From Bacteroidia bacterium (lineage in GTDB: Bacteria; Bacteroidota; Bacteroidia; NS11-12g; UBA955), in NCBI GenBank assembly GCA_023653095.1, contig JAMNXP010000001.1, forward strand, positions 62,001 to 126,000: a stretch of DNA of 64,000 bases, read 5' to 3'. The notes below the pieces were generated by a model, which saw only the letters and a program-made list of their open reading frames with translations, was not told where the DNA came from and did not search any database. Both the position numbers and the translations under genes were made by a program. Numbering within the stretch: the first letter of the stretch is position 1; the number at the start of each line of letters is the position of its first letter. This document shows, piece by piece, positions 1-8,448 of the stretch.

Positions 1-1499
1 GGGTGAGCAAACAAAATGCATCCAAGCAGTGAAAGTCCCCAGAGAAAACTGTTCAATGAAAGTTTTTTGAATTCAGCTTCGCCGAAATGCCAAGCAGAAT
101 ATAGAATGAAAAGCAATAGACCTAGATAGGCATTCACAAACCAAACCAATCCCATAAGTGCCATTTTGAATAAATAATTCACAATGAAGGACGGCTTGAT
201 TTTAGAATCTAGCTGTTTCGATTCCAGAAGATGATCTACAGCTCCGTGAGGAATTCCCACCAAGATCAATCCCAATACTAGTATTCCATTTGAAATGAAA
301 ACTAGGTTCAGAGCGTCTAAAATGAAGAAGGAGATTGTCAGAATCAGGGGCAGTAACTTTAAAATAGGGAGTCTGTGAAAAGTATCAGAAATGGCAGCTT
401 TTAAGAAGGGAGCAAGGGGTAAGGAGCCCAAAATTCTTAACTCGTTCAATCCGCTAGATTCTTCGCGCAGAAATTCAATGACTCTTGACAGAGGATTTTT
501 TTGAAACAAGGCTTCGAAAATCTTTTTTCCGAAGGATGGGTTGTTTTCAAGAATTTTCAGCAATATTCTATCGTAAAACTTGAATCTATTTGGGGAATTG
601 ATGGTTTTGGTGGATGTTATGTGCTGAAGGGAGTTCGAAATTTCTACGGCGTGTTTACAACTTTTTAAGAAGGAATAGCCCGTACTTGGTTTGATATTTC
701 CAGCCCGAGCACCCGTAAGAATGTGATTTTGTGAAGTTTCATGATGACTGATTTGAGCTGTAGACATCGGAATTTTGCCCTGCTCTGTCGAAATAATTTG
801 GAATTCTCCGAATCGCTTAAGAATTTCTTTCTTTAAAAGTTCTTCTGCTAATGGAATGTTTATGGATTCTGAGTGAAAAGAAGTGACTTCCACCAGAGCA
901 TTCTTTTGATCAAACGGAAGAATGTACAAAAAGAGGGTAGAATTGCCTTGTTCAATGGAGAAGTCCATCATAACAAAAGTGTCAGGATCAAATGCATCAG
1001 CTTTAGTTGTAATATTCCATCCTAAAAAACTCTGAATCAAGTGTGATTCATTCTTTTTGCAATCATTGAACTTTGGTGGCCGACTATCAAAAATGGTGGC
1101 CTTGTGCAATTCTACGAGCAACTCATCTGTGGCCACCTCTTTGATGTAAGTCACATCAAAATTCACTATCTCCTGGCGTGTGAAGTTATAGAGATCAATT
1201 CCAGATATGTGGAAGTATTTGTATGGGTCAATAGCCTCAGTAATTCGCTCACCCGCACTAGCGTTCTTCCAAGATTTAGAAATTAAATCTTCTAAATGGT
1301 ATTTTGTGATTTCCGATTCTAGAGCCCAAAAACAAAAGGTTCGATCATTTTCTGTTTTATTGTTGGGCTCAATGATGGCAATTTTCTTGTCATGGAGAAG
1401 GCCGTTTCGCTTCAATTCAAAAAAAAGCAGGGAATTAGCAGCTCCCATTCCAACGAAAACCAAATCAAATTCAGAATATGTTAAGTTTTTGGTTTTCAT
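1..1499 (-). CDS. Fusion protein: N-terminal lycopene beta-cyclase (CrtY-like) + C-terminal Brp/Blh-family beta-carotene 15,15'-dioxygenase-like membrane domain; 3' end truncated by window edge
   Basis: Hand translation of the minus strand from ATG at 1499: MKTKNLTYSEFDLVFVGMGAANSLLFFELKRNG...NDRTFCFWALES (cyclase FAD-binding and DRTxCFW motifs), ...GARAGNIKPSTGYSFLKSCKHA, then in the same frame ...LVFISNGILVLGLILVGIPHGAVDHLLESKQ...LLLFILYSAWHFGEAEFKKL (Blh-like GIPHGAxDHLL and WHFGEA). Frame continuous (1499-599 = 900 nt, a multiple of 3). Absent from ORF track because it runs off the edge. Confidence 0.85.
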   Translation of the reverse strand, partial: MKTKNLTYSEFDLVFVGMGAANSLLFFELKRNGLLHDKKIAIIEPNNKTENDRTFCFWALESEITKYHLEDLISKSWKNASAGERITEAIDPYKYFHISGIDLYNFTRQEIVNFDVTYIKEVATDELLVELHKATIFDSRPPKFNDCKKNESHLIQSFLGWNITTKADAFDPDTFVMMDFSIEQGNSTLFLYILPFDQKNALVEVTSFHSESINIPLAEELLKKEILKRFGEFQIISTEQGKIPMSTAQISHHETSQNHILTGARAGNIKPSTGYSFLKSCKHAVEISNSLQHITSTKTINSPNRFKFYDRILLKILENNPSFGKKIFEALFQKNPLSRVIEFLREESSGLNELRILGSLPLAPFLKAAISDTFHRLPILKLLPLILTISFFILDALNLVFISNGILVLGLILVGIPHGAVDHLLESKQLDSKIKPSFIVNYLFKMALMGLVWFVNAYLGLLLFILYSAWHFGEAEFKKLSLNSFLWGLSLLGCILFAH

Positions 1500-1529
1500 T
1501 TAGTTTAATTAACCATTTACCAAAGAAAT

Positions 1530-1560
1530 TTGTTTTACTTCAGAGTCGCGGCTAAATTTG
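1530..1560 (+). promoter_or_regulatory. Bacteroidota-type sigma-A promoter (TTG ... TAAATTTG)
   Basis: TTG at 1530-1532 and TAAATTTG at 1553-1560, 20 nt spacer, just upstream of ATG at 1567. Confidence 0.55.
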
Positions 1561-1566
1561 TTCACC

Positions 1567-2091
1567 ATGAAAAAAATAATCCCACTCTTTCTTTTTCTCT
1601 TTGGCTCAACATCATTGGCTTTTGCCCAAGGGGTATCAGGTGCTGAATTTATTTCAGACTACTCAAACCTTAAGGGTCAAATGGTTGTAATTAAAGGGGT
1701 TACTGGCAAGGTTATTCCTTCAGCACCCAAAACTCTAGGTTCTAAAGCAAAATCAGTTGCAGCTAACAAAAAGGCTCCTTCAGCTAACGGACCAGTATCT
1801 GCAGGTTCACCATCTTCGGTAAATGTTGCAAACGGTTCAACATCAACAAATAAAAACAACTCTTCAGCGGTGGCAAATAACAACACCACAACTCCATGCA
1901 ATATCAAATCTGGATCTCACAAAGTAGAATTAGATTTCGCAAAAGGAAAAAACTGCGGTTGTTTTCAAATTGGCGGTGAAATGATGCAGCCAATGAACGA
2001 CGCCATTAAATCGGGAAAACCCTTTGATGTAACCGTGCAGGTTGATCAAGCAGGTAACCACCGTATTATGGATATTTCATTTCAACGTTAA
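1567..2091 (+). CDS. Secreted hypothetical protein with signal peptide and low-complexity Ala/Ser/Asn linker
   Basis: MKKIIPLFLFLFGSTSLAFAQ signal peptide; ORF-track start 1558 is a TTG lying in the putative -7 box, so ATG 1567 preferred. Confidence 0.75.
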   Translation: MKKIIPLFLFLFGSTSLAFAQGVSGAEFISDYSNLKGQMVVIKGVTGKVIPSAPKTLGSKAKSVAANKKAPSANGPVSAGSPSSVNVANGSTSTNKNNSSAVANNNTTTPCNIKSGSHKVELDFAKGKNCGCFQIGGEMMQPMNDAIKSGKPFDVTVQVDQAGNHRIMDISFQR

Positions 2092-2110
2092 AATTAATCA
2101 CTCATCACAA

Positions 2111-2137
2111 AAAAGGTCTCAAACGAGGCCTTTTTTT
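2111..2137. terminator. Rho-independent terminator (bidirectional-looking)
   Basis: aaaaaaGGTCTCaaacGAGGCCttttttt hairpin with flanking A/T tracts. Confidence 0.7.
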
Positions 2138-2153
2138 ATGCGATCTTCGTACT

Positions 2154-2957
2154 ATGTTTTTTGTCATCAGTAAATTTCTGCATTTTATCATTAAACCCCA
2201 TTTTTTGATTTTCCTGTTTGTTTTAATCACACTTTTGAAGTTGTGGTTTTCAAACAAGAAATGGATTCAAAAACTACCTATATCTGCAAAGAAATCAGCA
2301 ATTATTGCTTTTTTACTTTTATTCATTTTGGGAAATCACCCGCTGGTGAATGAATTAAATATCCGCTGGGAGCAGCGTGTACCCCAAAAACGCATTTACA
2401 ATAACGATTCTTTTCCCAGAATTGCGGTGATTCTTGGGGGATATGGATACTACGATGATCAAAATGACTACTTCCGATTGGGCAGCGAGGGCGACAGATT
2501 CATGGTTGGACTTCAAGGGTTACTCCTGAATAAATTCGATAAGGTGATATTAACCGGTGGATCATCGGCGGTATTCACCAAAACGTATTATGAAGCCGAA
2601 GAGGCGGGGAGATACCTTCAAAATATGGGCATTGATTCCAGTAGAATCATCATAGATAATAATTCAAGAAATACCTATGAAAATGCCCTTTATACTCAAA
2701 AGATTCTAGATAGCTTGAATCATAAGGGTTCAGTTTTACTGGTGACATCAGCAGCTCACATGTACCGTTCTGAAGGATGTTTCAAAAAGGTTGGAGTTAA
2801 TTTTATTCCCTATGTGGCCCATCCTACGTGCGATCCCAATCGCCGTTATAATTTGGAAGCTTGGTTGATTCCTAATCCAGGATCTTTGCAAACCATGTCA
2901 AATTTACTGCATGAGTGGGTAGGGGTTCTTTCCTATAAACTCTCGGGAAAGATGTAA
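2154..2957 (+). CDS. YdcF/ElyC/SanA-family (DUF218) membrane protein
   Basis: N-terminal TM helices, then IAVILGGYGYYDDQ...KVILTGGSS...NTYENA...LLVTSAAHMYRSEGCFKKVG typical of DUF218. Confidence 0.8.
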   Translation: MFFVISKFLHFIIKPHFLIFLFVLITLLKLWFSNKKWIQKLPISAKKSAIIAFLLLFILGNHPLVNELNIRWEQRVPQKRIYNNDSFPRIAVILGGYGYYDDQNDYFRLGSEGDRFMVGLQGLLLNKFDKVILTGGSSAVFTKTYYEAEEAGRYLQNMGIDSSRIIIDNNSRNTYENALYTQKILDSLNHKGSVLLVTSAAHMYRSEGCFKKVGVNFIPYVAHPTCDPNRRYNLEAWLIPNPGSLQTMSNLLHEWVGVLSYKLSGKM

Positions 2958-2961
2958 AAGT

Positions 2962-4371
2962 TTAAAATTCCAAATAATAGAAGGGTACTGAGCCCATTTT
3001 TTGGAATTGGAAGGCCACAAAAATCACAGCCACAAGAAGAATGGCAGTTGACCACACCGGTAGTTTTTTTACCTGATCTGTGATCAATGTATAAAATTTC
3101 GGCATTGACCAATGTATTATTAGGGTTGCTGAGAAAATAATCGCCACATAAGGATACAACTTCAACCAATCTCCGAATAGAGAAAAATCTAATCCGCTGA
3201 AAATTCGCAATATCATTTGATTGGCTTGCTCCAAGTTAGCAGATTTAAAGTAAACTCCGCTAAAAGTGAGAAATGCAAAGGTCAGCAAAATGGATAAAGG
3301 CTTGTAAATATAAACCGGTATGTTCTTTTTGATTTTTAATCGCAGATCTGAAGTCCAAACATCCCAAATCAATGCGGCAGCGTGCATCAGTCCCCATAAA
3401 ACAAAATTCAAATGTGTTCCATGCCAGATTCCGCTGATTAGAAACACCACAAAAACCGACAGTGTAGTGCCCCATTTTTTCCAAGTTCTTAAATGGTAAC
3501 TCAAGGGGAAATACAAATATTGGTTGAACCATTGAGATAGAGAAATATGCCAACGCTTCCAGTATTCGGTTATGTTTTGAGATAGGAAAGGAAAATTAAA
3601 GTTTTCCATGATTTGGAATCCCATCAACATCGAAATACCCACAGCAATATCGGTGTATCCGCTAAAATCTAAATATAAATTCAGTGTTTGGATGATGGCG
3701 GCAAGGAAGTTTTCCATAGGGGTAAAATACAAGTAGGCATCAAAAATGCGTTCTACAAAGTTGACGGCTAAGTAATTACTCAAAATGAATTTCTTGACCA
3801 CACCCAAACTAATCAAAAAGGCTCCATAATTTACTTGGCTTTTATCAATGACCCATTTGGGTGCGTTTAGGTGTTTGAAGAAATTGGGCGCCGTTTGAAT
3901 GGGACCCATCAAAAATACCGGGAAGAAACTGATGAAAGTCCAATAGTTCAATAAATTCGGCTCCGGTTCATCCAAATTTTCATAATACACATCAAACACA
4001 TAACTCATGCTTCGAAATGCATAAAATGAAACTCCTACAAACTTGATAAATGATAGAAAATCCGGTTTAATTTGCCATTCGTCTAGGTGTCTAAAAACAA
4101 TGATGAGCGCCACATTTTGAAGTACGCTGAAGCGCATCAGCCAACGTTTGGTAGCATCAGAATTAGATTCATGAATCAATTTGGCGAAAATAAAATCTGA
4201 CAAGGAAAATAGGAGCACCAAGATGATTAAACTGTTGCCTATTGAAAGTAAAAATGCCAAATTACCTATCAGTAATACTGAATTTCTGATCAGCGGCTTA
4301 GTATTCCAAATCAACACCAAGATTTGAATGACAAACCATAAAATGAAAAACTGAGCAGAATTGAAGGTCAT
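2962..4371 (-). CDS. MBOAT-family O-acyltransferase (AlgI/DltB-like)
   Basis: Polytopic; YWTFISFFPVFLMGPIQ, LDFSGYTDIAVGISMLMGF, NITEYWKRWHISLSQWFNQYLYFPL, SGIWHGTHLNFVLWG motifs with MBOAT His. Confidence 0.93.
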   Translation of the reverse strand: MTFNSAQFFILWFVIQILVLIWNTKPLIRNSVLLIGNLAFLLSIGNSLIILVLLFSLSDFIFAKLIHESNSDATKRWLMRFSVLQNVALIIVFRHLDEWQIKPDFLSFIKFVGVSFYAFRSMSYVFDVYYENLDEPEPNLLNYWTFISFFPVFLMGPIQTAPNFFKHLNAPKWVIDKSQVNYGAFLISLGVVKKFILSNYLAVNFVERIFDAYLYFTPMENFLAAIIQTLNLYLDFSGYTDIAVGISMLMGFQIMENFNFPFLSQNITEYWKRWHISLSQWFNQYLYFPLSYHLRTWKKWGTTLSVFVVFLISGIWHGTHLNFVLWGLMHAAALIWDVWTSDLRLKIKKNIPVYIYKPLSILLTFAFLTFSGVYFKSANLEQANQMILRIFSGLDFSLFGDWLKLYPYVAIIFSATLIIHWSMPKFYTLITDQVKKLPVWSTAILLVAVIFVAFQFQKMGSVPFYYLEF

Positions 4372-4373
4372 AG

Positions 4374-6116
4374 TTATTTCACTTTGAGCGTTTTTCCGGG
4401 TTTGATGAAATCAGAACGCATACCATTCATCCTTTTCAACTCTGCTACAGACAGTCCGTGTCTTCTAGCAATACTGTACAGGGTATCTCCGCTTCGAACC
4501 TTGTAATAAACTACTTTTGGCTTTTTATAACCGGGTTTTCCGTTGTTTCCTGAATTCCCAGGATTGTAGGTTGGTTTGTTAGTTACTGCCGATTGGCCTT
4601 GTTCCAGTGATTTTTCAACCACGGTAAAAATGCGTAAAGTTTGTCCCTCATTCAAGGCATATCCCTTTAGTCGGTTCCAATCTTTGAGTTGTATTACACT
4701 GATATTGTAACGTTGAGCAATGGCCCAAGCTGTTTCGCCTTTCTTAACGGTATGTTCAATCCATTGCAGTTCTTTTTGTTTCACCGATGTATCTGGCTGA
4801 ACAGGGTCTATGTTGAGGGTATCAACACAAGGAATGATAATGGCATCTGAAGTGTCTTTTTTAAGCTTTAGTCTTCTATCGGTATTTTTAAATGCATGAT
4901 AAATGAGTGACCCTTTGAGTTCGTAACCATCTCTAGTCAAATGAACACCATCTTTATTCGCTAAACGAACCGATTTCCAAATACGCATAGATTGTTGTCC
5001 ACCAGAAACCCTATACCAATCGTAAAATGCTACTTTTTCTGATTCAGCAACTTCGGCAATCAAATAAGAAAAGATAGAGCATGCTTTAATGCTATATCCG
5101 CCTCTATGAATATCTTGGCTGTTAGATAAAATAATCACAGCATCTGGGGCATATTCCTTGAACATTTCAATGATCGAAATCAAGTTTTCTTTGAATCTCT
5201 CTGATTCAATGCCCTTTTGATAAAAATCATTGGCTCCCACATCCAATATGATGGCATCTGGGTTCAATATTTTGAGATGATCGGGCAATTTATTTTCCCG
5301 CATAATGGAATAATGCCCAGCACCATTAATTCCTACACTGGTGTACAAAACACCTCTATCGGCAGGAGATTCTATACTGATTCCATAAATTTCAAAAAAG
5401 TGTTGTGCCGTGTCTCTTCTTACAAATTCAAACAAGTAATCATCGGCACCTGATGGCATATTAACAATCAGTAAATCGGTGGCAGTGTCATTTTCAGAAG
5501 TGTATACATCTGCAATTACCGACTTACCACCAGCGGTAATTTTTAAGTCAAACGAGTTGCGGTTTCTTTTACAAAATATCTTTAAACGCGTAAATTCAGG
5601 TTGAATGGCCTTTTCTCTGAACGACAATTTAAATTGAGCAGTAGAATCATACGTTTTTGATGTGATTCCAGTAACGCCTATGGGTAATTCAGGACTTCTT
5701 TCTACGTTTCTAGCGTACAACCATCTGCCGGTGTGAAAACAACGGTAATCTGCTGCAGTATGGGTTCTAGCCGTTGTGTAAGGAAAAACCATTCCACGGC
5801 CTGCATTTCCAAAAGTAGAGCCTAAAAGAGTTCGAGTTTCGTTGGTGAAAATATCGGCTTGTACGTGAGAGTCACCTATGTGAAGAATATTGACCCGTTT
5901 TTTGTTGGATCCATTTAATTTATTAAAAAAAGGCCTCAATATCTGCTTGTCATGACTTTGGAAAATATTCATATTTGAGTCAATCCAAGGATATTTTTGG
6001 TATTCGAAATTATGCCAGAAGAGTGCTTGCGCATTCAGAAGTGAAGTCTGAAAGCTAACAATCCCTAAAGTGGCAAGTGCTATATATTTTAATACTGTTT
6101 GTTTAATCTCAATCAT
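4374..6116 (-). CDS. SGNH/GDSL hydrolase-like exported protein with two C-terminal LysM domains
   Basis: NILHIGDSHVQAD (GDS block), GANDFYQKG, DGVHLTRDGYELKG catalytic Asp/His block; two LysM repeats (HTVKKGETAWAIAQRYNISV..., YKVRSGDTLYSIARRHGLSV...). Start set at MIEIKQ; TAATG overlap with upstream gene. Confidence 0.9.
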   Translation of the reverse strand: MIEIKQTVLKYIALATLGIVSFQTSLLNAQALFWHNFEYQKYPWIDSNMNIFQSHDKQILRPFFNKLNGSNKKRVNILHIGDSHVQADIFTNETRTLLGSTFGNAGRGMVFPYTTARTHTAADYRCFHTGRWLYARNVERSPELPIGVTGITSKTYDSTAQFKLSFREKAIQPEFTRLKIFCKRNRNSFDLKITAGGKSVIADVYTSENDTATDLLIVNMPSGADDYLFEFVRRDTAQHFFEIYGISIESPADRGVLYTSVGINGAGHYSIMRENKLPDHLKILNPDAIILDVGANDFYQKGIESERFKENLISIIEMFKEYAPDAVIILSNSQDIHRGGYSIKACSIFSYLIAEVAESEKVAFYDWYRVSGGQQSMRIWKSVRLANKDGVHLTRDGYELKGSLIYHAFKNTDRRLKLKKDTSDAIIIPCVDTLNIDPVQPDTSVKQKELQWIEHTVKKGETAWAIAQRYNISVIQLKDWNRLKGYALNEGQTLRIFTVVEKSLEQGQSAVTNKPTYNPGNSGNNGKPGYKKPKVVYYKVRSGDTLYSIARRHGLSVAELKRMNGMRSDFIKPGKTLKVK

Positions 6117-7600
6117 TATTCTGTTCTTGTGCTTAAAAGATAACAAGCCCTAGCTCCGTTCAATTCACGCGTTAAAGCCCTTGCAAATATTTTTTGTCCC
6201 GACGGTGATAAGTGTCCATCCAAACTGGCCAAACCTTTTTTCTGCCATTCCAAAATTCCTCCACCGTCTAACATAAATCCATAAAAATCAAAGAATGAAA
6301 CATTCTTTTCTTGAGCCACTTCTTGCAACCACCTATTCAATAATTTGCAAGATTCATAACTCTTCATTTCACTACCACTCCTAAAACCCATATCACCTGG
6401 TCCAATCAATAAAATGGAAACATCTGGACAACAACTTTGGTATTTACTCAAAATATTGCGGAAGATATTCTTAACCCATTTCTCTTGTGAACCATCCGTT
6501 TTTATGTAAGGAACCATGTTGTTTCCAAAATGAAGAACAACCAGCGAAACATTCTGTCTTTGGCTTTCTTCGCTCAACAAGGAAGAATTTATGTTGTTGA
6601 GGCCATCTCCTGAATGTCCTCTAATTCCCATGTTGTCTATCTGAATTCCCTTTGTTCCGGCATCGATTGAATATCCATAAACCACCGGATTAATGGCTCT
6701 ATATCTGAAGTTTATCTTACCAATAATGGGAGTGTCACTCACTACAAACTCTTGTAAAAATTTACTCCTGATTGACTTCTTTGCCATTTTCCAAGTAGAA
6801 TCTTTCGGCCTTCTCCACTGCAATTCCGATAGCGAATCAGGCAAAGCCTGAATCAATAATTTCTGATACTTTATTGATTTTGTGATTTTCAATCCAAACC
6901 CACTGAATTCATTAGGCCTTGAACTATTAGCCACAAAGGCTTGTCCTGATGGACCAAACCACTTGAATTTCTTTTTATCTCTGAAACAGTTCAACTTTCT
7001 CCATTGAGAATTTTGTGTCTCATCAATTTCCAAAACCCCGTAAGTTGCTGGGTTTGATAGTGGAACATAGCCAATTCCACTTCCGCCGTATTGAGATTGA
7101 AAAATGCGACGAATCTCCGAAGTAATTCGATCTCCTTCAATTTGAGAATCTCCAAAATACCAAATCCTACTCAATTCCTTTTGAGATTCTGATAACTTCT
7201 CAAAAAACGTTTGCATACTGTTTTGTCCCTCTTCAGTAAACGATAAAAATTTCAAAGACTGAAGCATCGAATCATATCGATTTTTATCTTGATTGCTGAG
7301 CTTAACTTTAATCCAATGTTCAATATGAAATGGTTTTCCGCCGTAAACGCCCCCTTGTTCAACTACCACAGCAACTTGACTATCTTTAACCAAGGTTTTA
7401 GTGGTTTGCTCAGCACCGTGCATGCTATCTGATGTATTCTCTGAACTCACCAACCATCTATTTAAATAAAGGCTGTCGAATTCCCATGAGCCTAAAAGCC
7501 CAGATCTGCTCGCGCCCAAAAGTCCCAAAAGGAACAATCCCAGCGAGGCTGTAAAAATGATTATAGATTTATTGTTTTCAGGCACTCTTTTTTGATACAA
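6116..7600 (-). CDS. SGNH/GDSL hydrolase-like protein, membrane-anchored
   Basis: N-terminal TM; IWYFGDSQIEGDRIT, LHFGNNM, LDGHLSPSGQKIFA blocks. Confidence 0.85.
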   Translation of the reverse strand: MYQKRVPENNKSIIIFTASLGLFLLGLLGASRSGLLGSWEFDSLYLNRWLVSSENTSDSMHGAEQTTKTLVKDSQVAVVVEQGGVYGGKPFHIEHWIKVKLSNQDKNRYDSMLQSLKFLSFTEEGQNSMQTFFEKLSESQKELSRIWYFGDSQIEGDRITSEIRRIFQSQYGGSGIGYVPLSNPATYGVLEIDETQNSQWRKLNCFRDKKKFKWFGPSGQAFVANSSRPNEFSGFGLKITKSIKYQKLLIQALPDSLSELQWRRPKDSTWKMAKKSIRSKFLQEFVVSDTPIIGKINFRYRAINPVVYGYSIDAGTKGIQIDNMGIRGHSGDGLNNINSSLLSEESQRQNVSLVVLHFGNNMVPYIKTDGSQEKWVKNIFRNILSKYQSCCPDVSILLIGPGDMGFRSGSEMKSYESCKLLNRWLQEVAQEKNVSFFDFYGFMLDGGGILEWQKKGLASLDGHLSPSGQKIFARALTRELNGARACYLLSTRTE

Positions 7601-7823
7601 TTAAATCCATCATATCACCCACATTTTTCATGCCTATGAGCTCTTTCAATTTGAATTTAATGCCATAAAATTCTTCCACTGCTGCAATCATGGTCAAATG
7701 GGTTAGGGAATCCCAACGATCAACTTTTTCAGCATTCAATTCTTCGGTAATTTCAATATTAGGCGTTGAAAAAACATCTTCGAAAATGCCTTTTAATTCT
7801 AATTTTATTTGTTCTTTATCCAT
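7578..7823 (-). CDS. Acyl/peptidyl carrier protein
   Basis: 81 aa; VDRWDSLTHLTMIAAVEEFYGIKF with phosphopantetheine-attachment DSL. Confidence 0.9.
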   Translation of the reverse strand: MDKEQIKLELKGIFEDVFSTPNIEITEELNAEKVDRWDSLTHLTMIAAVEEFYGIKFKLKELIGMKNVGDMMDLIVSKKSA

Positions 7824-8442
7824 TTTTTATCATTTTTATTTTGCAGGGACCAGCCAATAATTGTAAACGCTCAATTTGAGGCTCACATTGTTTAATTTCC
7901 AACGAAAAACCACATTTTTCGTATAATTTTTTTGCCGCAACATTGTTTTCCATCAATTGAATTTCCGATGATTTTCCTTCGCTGGCAAATTCAATCAATT
8001 GGTTCATGTACCCATTTCCCCGGTGATTCTCTAACGTATACAGATGCTCCAATTGCCAAGTTCCGTTTTTTCGGGGGATGTTTACTCTCGATACTACCTC
8101 TAATTTATCGGTATTGTTGTGCCATTTTTCACCTAAAACAAATCCCAAACTTTGAGTTTTCAATAGATCTGACGACATCCCTGCAGAACCTTCTTGCCAA
8201 GTACACAAGGCCGCTGCTGTTTCATTCGCATCGTTTTCTAAAATGTACCAAGAATTGTAACCCCAAGGTTGTCCTTCAATTTCTTCCTCAAATATTTGCT
8301 GTAAAACATCTTTAAATTCCATTTCTGAAACGTCAAACAAAACCCCATAGGGGAAAATATTGGATCCTGATTTTTCGCTTTCAATGATGGCTTCAGCAAT
8401 GAAGTCAAAATCAGATTTTACGGCTTTTCTTATATTAGGCAT
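7816..8442 (-). CDS. GNAT-family N-acetyltransferase
   Basis: LEHLYTLENHRGNGYMNQLIEFA ... MENNVAAKKLYEKCGFSLE; ATGA-type overlap with the ACP gene. Confidence 0.85.
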   Translation of the reverse strand: MPNIRKAVKSDFDFIAEAIIESEKSGSNIFPYGVLFDVSEMEFKDVLQQIFEEEIEGQPWGYNSWYILENDANETAAALCTWQEGSAGMSSDLLKTQSLGFVLGEKWHNNTDKLEVVSRVNIPRKNGTWQLEHLYTLENHRGNGYMNQLIEFASEGKSSEIQLMENNVAAKKLYEKCGFSLEIKQCEPQIERLQLLAGPCKIKMIKNG

Positions 8443-8448
8443 TCTTGT

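Noticed and set aside
1104-1503. Plus-strand ORFs 1104..1286 and 1207..1503 in the track
   Set aside because: Antisense to the strongly supported minus-strand cyclase-Blh ORF; no family motif.
1677-1907. Minus-strand ORF inside the secreted-protein gene
   Set aside because: Antisense to a low-complexity coding segment; composition artefact.
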